Below are positions 51,889 to 61,729 of a stretch of 64,000 nucleotides of DNA, piece by piece. Each line of letters starts with the position of its first letter. Within the stretch, counting starts at the first letter, position 1. This DNA is from Eshraghiella crossota (GTDB lineage: Bacteria > Bacillota > Clostridia > Lachnospirales > Lachnospiraceae), in assembly GCF_025148445.1 (NCBI RefSeq), contig NZ_CP102270.1:2157001-2221000 (forward strand), given 5' to 3'. Both the position numbers and the translations under genes were made by a program. A model generated the notes under the pieces. It saw only the letters and a program-made list of their open reading frames with translations, did no database searches and had not been told where the DNA came from.

Positions 51889-53082
51889 TTACTTACCCTC
51901 TTTCATACTGAATTCTTTCAACCACGGAATACCTCCATATACCCCAGCTAAATAATCTCTTTCAAACGAAGCATCTGATCTTACTTTAAAATCTGACAAA
52001 GCGGACAATTCTGAATATCCAAATTCATCCTTTTGTACAAACCAAATCTGATCCCTTCTAAAGAACTTTTTATCCAATAAAGTAGTATCATGTGTTGTAT
52101 AAATTAATTGGGCTTGCGATTCATTTTCATAAAACAAATCAATAATAAATTTCAATAAAAGTGGATGTAATTTGATATTCAATTCATCTACAAAAATAGA
52201 TTTATTATAAAGAATAGCTGTACGTGCATAAATGAATAACATAATACTTTTAATCGTTCCTTCTGATTCAAAAAATAAATCGAGTGGATGTAATTCGCCG
52301 TCTTTCCCATTATGATAAGTTGTAAATTTAACTTCTTTCTCGCTATCATCATAATCAATATCTTTAATACCTGTATCAATAGCAGACAAGAACTCTACCA
52401 ATGCACTTTTTTCTTCATCAATTAATCGTGGCAAAAGTGCTTCTAGAAGCCGAGTATCCTCACAAAAATCTGTCGGAACAACTAATGTATCCATTACTCC
52501 AGAATAAACAATCTTAAAAATATTAGATTTTAGTTTTAACTTATTGAAAAATGTTAAAACCAAAGTTTCAACTGGAATTTGTTCTTTATATACTTCACAT
52601 TCTTTTCTTACACATGAACCAAATTCAACTTTTTCTGTTGTACGCTCAAAAACTGTTGAACTCCTTTTAGTTTGCAAATTTTTTCTATATAACCATTCCG
52701 TAACAATGCAATTTGAATTATATTCAAAACCATACTTATATTCAAAATTTCCTAAAATCTGCACAATCTGAAATTCTGAGTTTTCTTTTTCACTATCAAA
52801 TGAAAATGGCTGATAATATGTTTGAATAGCTGTTGCCTCTCCATCTTCAACATTATTTAAAGACTCCGCAATAATTCTTTGAAAATATGTCATAGCCATA
52901 TAAATATTTGATTTACCACTTGCATTTGCACCGTAAATTGCTGCAACTCTAAGATATTTCTCTTTTGTCCCATAGTCAATTAAATTACATTGATGTTCCT
53001 TATACGCATTAATTGCTGTCATGTCTAAAACTGTCTCTTCTTTAAACGACAGAACATTTTTTAACATAAACTGTACAAACAT
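51889..53082 (-). CDS. RloA-type AAA (ABC-like) ATPase
   Basis: A 397-residue ATPase of the AAA_15/AAA_21 group. Walker A is GANASGKS (51-58), a signature-like FESEGTIKS lies at 271-279, Walker B is SIFVDELN with Asp299 and Glu300, and the switch histidine is in TTHDTTLLD (His331). The arrangement is that of SMC/ABC-like ATPases of RloA and AriA. AGGAGGTG precedes the ATG and a consensus promoter lies at 53109-53137. It pairs with RloB and is the gene next to attachment site B. Confidence 0.9.
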   Translation of the reverse strand: MFVQFMLKNVLSFKEETVLDMTAINAYKEHQCNLIDYGTKEKYLRVAAIYGANASGKSNIYMAMTYFQRIIAESLNNVEDGEATAIQTYYQPFSFDSEKENSEFQIVQILGNFEYKYGFEYNSNCIVTEWLYRKNLQTKRSSTVFERTTEKVEFGSCVRKECEVYKEQIPVETLVLTFFNKLKLKSNIFKIVYSGVMDTLVVPTDFCEDTRLLEALLPRLIDEEKSALVEFLSAIDTGIKDIDYDDSEKEVKFTTYHNGKDGELHPLDLFFESEGTIKSIMLFIYARTAILYNKSIFVDELNIKLHPLLLKFIIDLFYENESQAQLIYTTHDTTLLDKKFFRRDQIWFVQKDEFGYSELSALSDFKVRSDASFERDYLAGVYGGIPWLKEFSMKEGK

Positions 53083-53108
53083 ATTACAACACCTCCTAGA
53101 TAATATAT

Positions 53109-53137
53109 AATATAGCTTTTTTTGAATTCTATGTCAA
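53109..53137 (-). promoter_or_regulatory. Promoter of rloAB
   Basis: On the minus strand TTGACA (53132-53137) and TATATT (53109-53114) are exactly 17 bp apart, about 25 bp before the rloA ribosome binding site. The -35 is perfect. rloAB is therefore independent of tuf read-through. Confidence 0.85.
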
Positions 53138-53260
53138 TATTTTTGTGTTTTTTTCACATTTTTATGCATGTAATGTTCGTTTTTTATGCAAAAGGACTAT
53201 TATATTTGACATCAAGCAAACATAGCAAAACATAAATCTTCATATGATTTTCCACTTTTC

Positions 53261-53277
53261 GGCACCGTTTTGGCACC
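53261..53277. repeat. 17-bp arm-like motif of attachment site B
   Basis: The same 17-bp motif (two GGCACC repeats around GTTTT) as at 37760-37776, again exactly 29 bp from the core. Read on the minus strand it gives SGAKTVPKSGKSYED before a stop, which resembles a tyrosine-integrase tail. Either an arm-binding site or a relic of an integrase 3' end. Confidence 0.55.
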
Positions 53278-53306
53278 GCTCACACTCATTTTCATTATTT
53301 CTGCAT

Positions 53307-53386
53307 GTAAAAAGGCTCCCAAGGAAAACCTTGGAAGCCTTGAATTTACTGTAATTCTATTAATTATTCGATAATTGTTGCAACTC
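53307..53386 (-). repeat. Attachment-site copy B at the 3' end of tuf
   Basis: This is the native-side copy of the 80-bp repeat (6 mismatches to 37806-37885, 42 bp identical). It covers the tuf terminator and the last seven codons plus stop of tuf. Because the crossover can occur in the identical block, which lies outside the coding region, tuf remains whole. Confidence 0.88.
53309..53341 (-). terminator. Terminator of the str operon (tuf)
   Basis: AAGGCTCCCAAGG (53312-53324) pairs with CCTTGGAAGCCTT (53329-53341) around AAAA, with one internal mismatch; TTTTTA follows on the minus strand. It ends tuf transcription and is also the core of the attachment site. Confidence 0.9.
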
Positions 53387-54551
53387 TTCCTGAACCTACT
53401 GTTCTACCACCTTCACGGATAGCGAATGTAAGACCCTGTTCCATAGCGATTGGATGGATGAGTTCGATTGTCATTTCTACGTTATCACCAGGCATGCACA
53501 TTTCTGTTCCGGCTGGAAGTTCGCAAACACCTGTTACGTCTGTTGTTCTGAAGTAGAACTGTGGACGATAGTTGTTGAAGAATGGAGTATGACGTCCACC
53601 TTCATCTTTTGTTAAAACGTAAACCTGAGCAGTAAATTTTCTATGACATGTAACTGTACCTGGTTTTGCAAGTACCTGTCCACGAACGATCTGATCACGG
53701 TTAACACCACGGAGAAGAGCTCCGATGTTATCACCAGCCATAGCTTCATCAAGCTGTTTTCTGAACATTTCGATACCAGTAACAACTGTCTTAAGAACAT
53801 CTTCCTTAACACCAAGGATTTCAAGTTCGTCGTTAAGGTGAAGTGTTCCTCTTTCTACTCTACCTGTAGCAACAGTACCACGACCTGTGATTGTGAATAC
53901 GTCTTCTACTGGCATAAGGAATGGCTTATCTGTATCTCTTACAGGATCTGGGATATATTCATCAACTGTGTGCATAAGTTCAAGAATCTTATCACCCCAT
54001 TCACTGAAAGGATCTTCAAGTGCTTTAAGAGCTGAACCCTTAATGATTGGACAACCTTTGAATCCATATTCTTCAAGCTGTTCTGTAACTTCCATTTCAA
54101 CTAATTCGATAAGTTCTTCATCATCAACCATATCGCACTTGTTAAGGAATACAACGATATATGGAACACCAACCTGACGAGCAAGAAGGATATGTTCCTT
54201 TGTCTGTGCCATAACACCATCAGTAGCAGCAACAACGAGGATAGCGCCATCCATCTGAGCAGCACCGGTGATCATGTTCTTTACATAGTCAGCATGGCCT
54301 GGGCAGTCAACGTGTGCATAATGTCTTCTCTCTGTCTCATATTCAACGTGAGCAGTAGAAATTGTGATTCCTCTTTCTCTTTCTTCTGGAGCCTTATCGA
54401 TATTTTCGAATGCAACAGCTTCGCCTGTACCAAGTCTGGCATTAAGAGTCTTAGTGATAGCAGCTGTTAAAGTTGTTTTACCATGGTCAACGTGTCCGAT
54501 TGTACCAATGTTACAATGTGGTTTAGTTCTTTCAAATTTAGCTTTAGCCAT
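53364..54551 (-). CDS. tuf: Elongation factor Tu
   Basis: EF-Tu delivers aminoacyl-tRNA to the ribosome. The product is 395 residues: P-loop GHVDHGKTT (18-26), the switch region [36 protein letters not shown], and the guanine motif NKCDM. It ends [10 protein letters not shown]. An AAGGAGG site precedes the ATG. Last gene of rpsL-rpsG-fusA-tuf. Its terminator serves as the insertion site of the island downstream. Confidence 0.98.
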   Translation of the reverse strand: MAKAKFERTKPHCNIGTIGHVDHGKTTLTAAITKTLNARLGTGEAVAFENIDKAPEERERGITISTAHVEYETERRHYAHVDCPGHADYVKNMITGAAQMDGAILVVAATDGVMAQTKEHILLARQVGVPYIVVFLNKCDMVDDEELIELVEMEVTEQLEEYGFKGCPIIKGSALKALEDPFSEWGDKILELMHTVDEYIPDPVRDTDKPFLMPVEDVFTITGRGTVATGRVERGTLHLNDELEILGVKEDVLKTVVTGIEMFRKQLDEAMAGDNIGALLRGVNRDQIVRGQVLAKPGTVTCHRKFTAQVYVLTKDEGGRHTPFFNNYRPQFYFRTTDVTGVCELPAGTEMCMPGDNVEMTIELIHPIAMEQGLTFAIREGGRTVGSGRVATIIE

Positions 54552-54645
54552 TTTAAAAAAATCCTCCTTAAATTTTCCCTCTTCCGGGTTGTCTTTTTTT
54601 ATAAGCTTTTTTAATTATATTTCATAAAAGAAATTTTTTCAATAT

Positions 54646-56763
54646 TTATTTTGCTCTTGCAGCGATTACTTTATCCTGTACATTCTTAGGTACCTGCTCA
54701 TATTTCTGGAAGAACATTGAGTAGTTACCACGACCCTGTGTAGATGAACGGAGTTCTGTTGAATATCCGAACATTTCAGCAAGTGGAACTAATGCTGTTA
54801 CCATCTTACCGCCACCGATGTCATCCATGCTCTGGATCTGTCCACGCTTAGCATTTAAGCTTCCGATTACATCGCCCATATATTCTTCAGGCATTGTAAC
54901 TTCAACTTTCATGATAGGCTCAAGGAGAACAGGATTAGCCTTCTGCATAGCTTCCTTGAATGCCATAGATCCGGCAATGTGGAATGCCATTTCTGATGAA
55001 TCGACTTCATGGTAAGAACCATCGTATACGTTAGCTGATACACCAAGTACAGGGAAACCTGCAAGGATACCTGCTTTAGTAGCTTCTTCAATACCTTCTC
55101 CAACAGATGGAATGTATTCCTTAGGAATAGCACCACCTACTACAGTAGATACGAACTTGAATGTTTCTTCACCGTTTGGATCCATAGGCTCAAATTTAAC
55201 TTTACAGTGTCCGTACTGTCCACGACCACCTGACTGTTTAGCATACTTGCTATCAACATCAACAGGTTTTGTGATTGTTTCCTTATATGCTACCTGTGGG
55301 GCACCTACGTTAGCTTCAACCTTAAATTCACGAAGAAGACGGTCTACGATAACTTCAAGATGTAACTCACCCATTCCGGCAATAATTGTCTGACCTGTTT
55401 CCTGATCTGTATGAGCTTTGAATGTTGGATCTTCTTCAGCAAGTTTTGCTAAAGCTTCACCCATCTTACCCTGATCGTTCTTTGTCTTAGGCTCGATTGC
55501 GAGCTCGATAACAGGTTCTGGGAATTCCATAGATTCAAGGATTACAGGATGCTGTTCATCACAGATTGTATCACCGGTTGTTGTAAATTTGAAACCTACA
55601 GCAGCAGCGATATCTCCTGAATATACTTTATCTATTTCTGTACGCTTATTGGCATGCATCTGTACGATACGTCCAATACGTTCTTTTTTATCTTTTGATG
55701 CATTTAATACATATGAACCTGAGTTACATGTACCAGAGTATACTCTGAAGAATGCAAGCTTACCAACGAATGGGTCAGCCATAATCTTAAATGCTAAAGC
55801 AGCAAATGGAGCGTCATCTGAAGATGGTCTTGTTACTTCATTGCCTTCCATATCTGTACCTGTGATATCAGGAACGTCTGTTGGAGCTGGCATGTATTCA
55901 ATAACACCGTCTAATAACTTCTGAACACCCTTGTTCTTGTATGCTGAACCACAGAATACAGGAACTGCTTCACTGGCAATTGTTCCCCTACGGAGAACTG
56001 CCTTTAACTGCTCTTTAGAAGGAGTCTCTCCCTCAAGATACATCATCATTAAATCATCATCTAATTCGCAGATTTTCTCAACGAGGTTATCTCTCCATTT
56101 ATTTGCAAGGTCTTTTAAGTCATCAGGAATTGCTGTAATCTCGATGTCTTCACCCTTGTCATCTTTGTAATAATAAGCTTCCATCTCAAATAAGTCGATT
56201 AAGCCCTTAAAATCATCTTCCTGTCCAATTGGAATCTGTACAGGAATTGCATTCTTTCCAAGACGATCAATGATTGTCTGAACAGAATAGAAAAAGTCTG
56301 CACCCATTTTATCCATCTTATTGATGAATGCCATACGAGGTACATTGTAGGTATCAGCCTGTCTCCAAACGTTCTCAGACTGAGGTTCTACACCTGCCTT
56401 AGCATCGAATACACCTACTGCGCCATCAAGAACTCTGAGTGAACGTTCAACTTCAACTGTAAAGTCTACGTGGCCCGGAGTATCAATGATGTTGATACGA
56501 TGTTCTAACGCACCTGGCATTGGTTTATGATGATCCTCTAAAGTCCAATGGCATGTTGTAGCAGCAGATGTGATTGTAATACCACGTTCCTGTTCCTGTT
56601 CCATCCAGTCCATTGTAGCTGTTCCTTCATGAGTATCACCAATCTTATAGTTAACACCGGTATAATATAAGATACGCTCTGTTAATGTTGTCTTACCAGC
56701 ATCAATATGAGCCATAATACCGATATTTCTGGTTCTCTCTAATGGATATTCTCTTCCAGCCAA
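54646..56763 (-). CDS. fusA: Elongation factor G
   Basis: EF-G drives translocation. The product is 705 residues with P-loop [47 protein letters not shown] and guanine motif NKMDKMGAD. Domain IV carries [15 protein letters not shown]. Length and domains are typical for canonical EF-G. It follows rpsG by 72 bp and precedes tuf by 94 bp; no terminator fits the gap, so tuf is probably co-transcribed. Confidence 0.98.
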   Translation of the reverse strand: MAGREYPLERTRNIGIMAHIDAGKTTLTERILYYTGVNYKIGDTHEGTATMDWMEQEQERGITITSAATTCHWTLEDHHKPMPGALEHRINIIDTPGHVDFTVEVERSLRVLDGAVGVFDAKAGVEPQSENVWRQADTYNVPRMAFINKMDKMGADFFYSVQTIIDRLGKNAIPVQIPIGQEDDFKGLIDLFEMEAYYYKDDKGEDIEITAIPDDLKDLANKWRDNLVEKICELDDDLMMMYLEGETPSKEQLKAVLRRGTIASEAVPVFCGSAYKNKGVQKLLDGVIEYMPAPTDVPDITGTDMEGNEVTRPSSDDAPFAALAFKIMADPFVGKLAFFRVYSGTCNSGSYVLNASKDKKERIGRIVQMHANKRTEIDKVYSGDIAAAVGFKFTTTGDTICDEQHPVILESMEFPEPVIELAIEPKTKNDQGKMGEALAKLAEEDPTFKAHTDQETGQTIIAGMGELHLEVIVDRLLREFKVEANVGAPQVAYKETITKPVDVDSKYAKQSGGRGQYGHCKVKFEPMDPNGEETFKFVSTVVGGAIPKEYIPSVGEGIEEATKAGILAGFPVLGVSANVYDGSYHEVDSSEMAFHIAGSMAFKEAMQKANPVLLEPIMKVEVTMPEEYMGDVIGSLNAKRGQIQSMDDIGGGKMVTALVPLAEMFGYSTELRSSTQGRGNYSMFFQKYEQVPKNVQDKVIAARAK

Positions 56764-56835
56764 GGTATTTTCCTCCTTATTTTGGTTAGTAATTCCGCAG
56801 CGGAAAGTTACGCTGCAGAATATATTTCATAAAAA

Positions 56836-57450
<615 letters not shown>

Positions 57451-57870
57451 TTATTTTGCGTCTTTAGGTCTCTTAGCGCCGTATTTTGAACGCGCCTGTC
57501 TTCTCTTAGCAACACCTGCTGTATCGAGTGTTCCTCTTACGATATGATATCTTGTACCTGGTAAGTCTTTTACCCTACCACCTCTTACAAGAACAACACT
57601 ATGTTCCTGAAGGTTATGTCCTTCACCTGGAATGTAGCTTGTTACTTCAATACCGTTAGAAAGACGAACTCTGGCAATTTTTCTAAGAGCTGAGTTAGGT
57701 TTCTTAGGGGTCTTAGTCTTAACTGCTGTACAAACACCTCTCTTCTGTGGAGAAGCTGTATCGATAGCTTTCTTCTGAAGTGAGTTGTAACTCTTTAAAA
57801 GAGCTGGAGCTGTTGACTTCTTAACAGATGTCTGTCTTCCCTTTCTTACTAACTGGTTAAATGTAGGCAT
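57451..57870 (-). CDS. rpsL: 30S ribosomal protein S12
   Basis: S12 (uS12) monitors decoding. The product is 139 residues: [19 protein letters not shown] at the start, [20 protein letters not shown] and [36 protein letters not shown]. The lysines at the classical streptomycin-resistance positions (in TPKKPNS and in GRVKDLP) are wild type. AGGAGGTG precedes the ATG. First gene of the str operon, downstream of a terminator that ends rpoBC. Confidence 0.97.
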   Translation of the reverse strand: MPTFNQLVRKGRQTSVKKSTAPALLKSYNSLQKKAIDTASPQKRGVCTAVKTKTPKKPNSALRKIARVRLSNGIEVTSYIPGEGHNLQEHSVVLVRGGRVKDLPGTRYHIVRGTLDTAGVAKRRQARSKYGAKRPKDAK

Positions 57871-57942
57871 TCTTTTTCACCTCCTGATAAATAAATTTCC
57901 TTGGTTGCGAATCTGATTATTCAAATTCTCTCATTTGCGCAC

Positions 57943-57979
57943 AAAAATAAGCCATGCTACATTGCACGCACGGCTTATT
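57943..57979 (-). terminator. Terminator of rpoBC
   Basis: AATAAGCCATGC (57946-57957) pairs with GCACGGCTTATT (57968-57979) with one wobble; TTTTTG follows on the minus strand. It lies 50 bp after the rpoC stop, between rpoC and rpsL. A promoter for rpsL should follow but no clean pair of hexamers was found. Confidence 0.85.
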
Positions 57980-58031
57980 ATAAATGTTAATTTATCTGTT
58001 GTCAACAGGTAAATTTATATGATTTAAAGTT

Positions 58032-61000
58032 TTATTCTTCTGTATTAACTTCTTCTGTGGTTTCTTCTGCTACATTATCTGTGCTTTCTGAAGTTTCTGC
58101 TGTTTCTTCAGGTGAATTGTCTGTATTTTCAGCAATGTCTTCACCTTCAAAATCTTCCTCAAAAGAAAGTTCTTCTTCACTGCTCTCATCAGAGTCAAGT
58201 CTTACATCCCTGTATCTCTTCATACCTGTACCTGCAGGAATAAGTTTACCGATAAGAACGTTTTCTTTAAGACCGATAAGTGGGTCTACCTTGCCGTTAA
58301 TTGCTGCTTCGGTAAGAACCTTTGTTGTTTCCTGGAAAGATGCAGCTGAAAGGAATGAGTTGGTAGCAAGAGCTGCCTTTGTAATACCTAACATAATCTG
58401 TGTTCCTTCTGCAGGTTCAAGCTTCTGTTCAGCAAGCTTTTCGTTCATTTCATTGAAGTCAAGTACGTCAACTGTTACTCCTGAAAGATATTCAGAATCA
58501 CCAGGATTTTCGATTTTAATCTTCTTGAGCATCTGTCTTACAATTACTTCAATATGCTTATCGTTAATTTCAACACCCTGAAGTCTGTATACACGCTGTA
58601 CTTCACGAAGCATATAATCCTGAACCGCTCTTACACCCTTAATCTTAAGGATATCATGTGGGTTAACGCTACCTTCTGTAAGCTCATCACCGGCTTCAAG
58701 TACCTGTCCATCAACAATCTTAATTCTTGAACCATAAGGTATAAGATAATTCTTAACATTACCTGTCATTGGATCTGTGACAACAACTTCACGTTTCTTC
58801 TTAGTATCAACAATCTTGGCAACGCCACCGAATTCTGCAATAATTGCAAGTCCCTTTGGCTTTCTTGCTTCAAAAAGTTCTTCTACTCTAGGAAGACCCT
58901 GTGTGATATCATCACCGGCAACACCACCGGCATGGAATGTTCTCATGGTAAGCTGTGTACCAGGTTCACCGATTGACTGGGCAGCAATGATACCGACTGC
59001 TTCACCGACCTGTACCTGTTGTCCTGTTGCCATATTGGCACCATAACATTTAGCACAAACACCAAGGTGTGACTTACATGAAAGAACTGTTCTTATCTTA
59101 ACTTCTTTAAGTCCGAGCTTTTCAATAATTTCTGCTCTCTTAGGAGTAATCATATGATTCTTCTTAATGAGGATTTCCCCGGTTTCAGGGTCTACGATAT
59201 CTTCAGCAAGATATCTTCCTGTGATTCTATCCTTCAATCCTTCAATTACTTCCTGGCCTTCCATAAATGCTTTAACTACCATTCCCGGAATTTCTTTGCC
59301 TTCTGAGCAGTCAACTTCTCTGATAATAAGCTCCTGGGATACATCAACAAGACGTCTTGTGAGGTATCCTGAATCGGCTGTTCTTAATGCGGTATCTGAA
59401 AGACCCTTTCTGGCACCATGGGCAGAAATGAAATATTCCAGAACATCAAGACCTTCACGGAAGTTTGACTTGATTGGAAGTTCGATAGTTCTACCTGATG
59501 TATCTGCCATAAGTCCACGCATACCTGCTAACTGCTTGATCTGCTGGTTAGAACCACGGGCACCTGAGTCAGCCATCATAAAGATGTTGTTATACTTGTC
59601 AAGTCCGGAAATAAGTGCATCAGTAAGTTTCGCATCGGTATCAAACCATGTTGCTACTACTTCTTTATATCTTTCTTCTTCAGTAATAAGACCTCTTCTG
59701 AAGTTCTTCATAATCTTATCAACTGTTGCCTCAGCTTCTGCAAGCATATCTTTCTTCTGTGCAGGAACTGTCATATCTGAAATTGATACTGTCATGGATG
59801 CCCTTGTAGAATACTTGTAACCTGTTGACTTAATAAGGTCAAGTACTTCAGCTGTCTTTGTGGCACCATGTGTATTAATTACTTTTTCAAGTATCTTCTT
59901 TAATTCTTTCTTTCTTACAAGGAAATCAACTTCAAGCTTACATTCATTTTCAGGAATACTTCTGTCTACAAATCCAAGATCCTGAGGAATGATTTCATTA
60001 AAGAGGAATCTTCCTAATGTAGAGTTAATAACATCACTCTTAACTGTTCCGTCTTCCAATGTCTTAGTTACTCTTACATTGATTTTTGAATGTAATGTAA
60101 TAATTCCGTTCTCATAAGCAAGAATTGCTTCATTAACACTCTTGAATGATTTGCCTTCTCCAAGTGCTCCCGGTCTTTCCTGTGTAAGGTAATAGATACC
60201 GAGAACCATATCCTGTGAAGGAACGGCTACAGGACCACCATCTGATGGTTTTAAGAGGTTATTAGGCGAGAGAAGAAGGAATCTGCACTCTGCCTGTGCT
60301 TCTACTGACAATGGAAGATGTACCGCCATCTGGTCACCGTCGAAATCGGCGTTGAACGCTGTACATACAAGTGGATGAAGCTTAATAGCCTTACCCTCTA
60401 CAAGTATTGGTTCAAATGCCTGAATACCAAGTCTATGGAGTGTAGGAGCACGGTTAAGCATAACCGGATGTTCTTTAATTACATCCTCTAATACATCCCA
60501 TACTTCTGTCTCTAACTTTTCAACTTTTTTCTTAGCACCCTTTACATTTGGGCAATAACCGCTTGATACAAGTTCTTTCATAACGAATGGTTTGAAAAGT
60601 TCGATTGCCATTTCTTTTGGAAGACCACACTGGTAAATCTTAAGTTCCGGTCCTACTACGATAACCGAACGTCCAGAGTAGTCAACACGCTTACCAAGAA
60701 GATTCTGACGGAAACGGCCCTGTTTACCTTTTAACATATCTGATAAAGACTTAAGTGCTCTGTTACCCGGTCCTGTTACGGGACGTCCTCTTCTACCGTT
60801 ATCAATCAATGCATCAACTGCTTCCTGAAGCATTCTTTTTTCATTACGGATAATGATTTCAGGTGCTCCAAGTTCCATAAGTCTTGCAAGACGGTTATTT
60901 CTGTTGATAATTCTTCTATATAAATCATTTAAGTCTGATGTTGCGAATCTGCCGCCATCCAGCTGAACCATAGGTCTTAAATCCGGTGGTATTACCGGAA

Positions 61001-61715
61001 TGACATCAAGTATCATCCATTCAGGCTTATTTCCTGATTCCCTGAATGCCTCAACAACTTCAAGTCTCTTAACGATTCTTGCTTTTTTCTGTCCTGAAGC
61101 ATCCTTCAGTTCAGCTTTTAATTCAGCTGAATCTTTATCAAGGTCGATATTGTGGAGTAATTCCTTAATTGATTCCGCACCCATACCTACTCTGAATGCA
61201 GAACCCCATTTTTCGTATGCTGCCGCATATTCCTGCTCTGACAATATCTGTTTAAAAGATAAATCCGTATCACCTGCATCAAGAACTATATATGATGCAA
61301 AATATAATACTTTTTCAAGTACTCTTGGTGAAAGGTCAAGAATAAGTCCCATACGGCTTGGTATTCCTTTAAAATACCATATATGTGATACAGGAGCTGC
61401 AAGGCTTATATGTCCCATACGCTCTCTACGAACGCTTGCCTTTGTAACTTCTACGCCACAACGGTCACAGACAATTCCTTTATATCTGATTTTTTTGTAC
61501 TTACCGCAGTAACATTCCCAGTCTTTACTTGGTCCAAATATCTTCTCACAGAACAGTCCGTCCCTTTCAGGTTTTAATGTTCTGTAGTTGATTGTTTCCG
61601 GCTTAATAACCTCTCCGTGAGACCACTCCAGAATTTTTTCAGGGGATGCAAGACCAATCTTAATTGAATCGAATGTTATCGGCTGATATGTTTCGTTATT
61701 AGTATTTTCTGGCAT
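58032..61715 (-). CDS. rpoC: DNA-directed RNA polymerase subunit beta'
   Basis: The catalytic beta' subunit, 1227 residues. The zinc site is in [23 protein letters not shown] (about 68-90). The active-site motif is [12 protein letters not shown], which binds catalytic magnesium. A second zinc set occurs in [13 protein letters not shown] and the trigger loop region in [26 protein letters not shown]. The C-terminal 60 residues are acidic and low-complexity ([20 protein letters not shown] and similar), an extension common in Lachnospiraceae. It follows rpoB by 14 bp. Confidence 0.98.
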   Translation of the reverse strand: MPENTNNETYQPITFDSIKIGLASPEKILEWSHGEVIKPETINYRTLKPERDGLFCEKIFGPSKDWECYCGKYKKIRYKGIVCDRCGVEVTKASVRRERMGHISLAAPVSHIWYFKGIPSRMGLILDLSPRVLEKVLYFASYIVLDAGDTDLSFKQILSEQEYAAAYEKWGSAFRVGMGAESIKELLHNIDLDKDSAELKAELKDASGQKKARIVKRLEVVEAFRESGNKPEWMILDVIPVIPPDLRPMVQLDGGRFATSDLNDLYRRIINRNNRLARLMELGAPEIIIRNEKRMLQEAVDALIDNGRRGRPVTGPGNRALKSLSDMLKGKQGRFRQNLLGKRVDYSGRSVIVVGPELKIYQCGLPKEMAIELFKPFVMKELVSSGYCPNVKGAKKKVEKLETEVWDVLEDVIKEHPVMLNRAPTLHRLGIQAFEPILVEGKAIKLHPLVCTAFNADFDGDQMAVHLPLSVEAQAECRFLLLSPNNLLKPSDGGPVAVPSQDMVLGIYYLTQERPGALGEGKSFKSVNEAILAYENGIITLHSKINVRVTKTLEDGTVKSDVINSTLGRFLFNEIIPQDLGFVDRSIPENECKLEVDFLVRKKELKKILEKVINTHGATKTAEVLDLIKSTGYKYSTRASMTVSISDMTVPAQKKDMLAEAEATVDKIMKNFRRGLITEEERYKEVVATWFDTDAKLTDALISGLDKYNNIFMMADSGARGSNQQIKQLAGMRGLMADTSGRTIELPIKSNFREGLDVLEYFISAHGARKGLSDTALRTADSGYLTRRLVDVSQELIIREVDCSEGKEIPGMVVKAFMEGQEVIEGLKDRITGRYLAEDIVDPETGEILIKKNHMITPKRAEIIEKLGLKEVKIRTVLSCKSHLGVCAKCYGANMATGQQVQVGEAVGIIAAQSIGEPGTQLTMRTFHAGGVAGDDITQGLPRVEELFEARKPKGLAIIAEFGGVAKIVDTKKKREVVVTDPMTGNVKNYLIPYGSRIKIVDGQVLEAGDELTEGSVNPHDILKIKGVRAVQDYMLREVQRVYRLQGVEINDKHIEVIVRQMLKKIKIENPGDSEYLSGVTVDVLDFNEMNEKLAEQKLEPAEGTQIMLGITKAALATNSFLSAASFQETTKVLTEAAINGKVDPLIGLKENVLIGKLIPAGTGMKRYRDVRLDSDESSEEELSFEEDFEGEDIAENTDNSPEETAETSESTDNVAEETTEEVNTEE

Positions 61716-61729
61716 AACTAATCTCCCTT

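Noticed and set aside
53218-53306. Possible integrase 3' end (SGAKTVPKSGKSYED) as a gene
   Set aside because: No upstream catalytic domain is in frame; tuf and its terminator lie there. Kept only as a possible relic or arm site.
58057-61512. Long open frames on the plus strand opposite rpoC
   Set aside because: They are antisense shadows of a highly biased coding sequence, with no ribosome binding sites and serine-rich nonsense translations.
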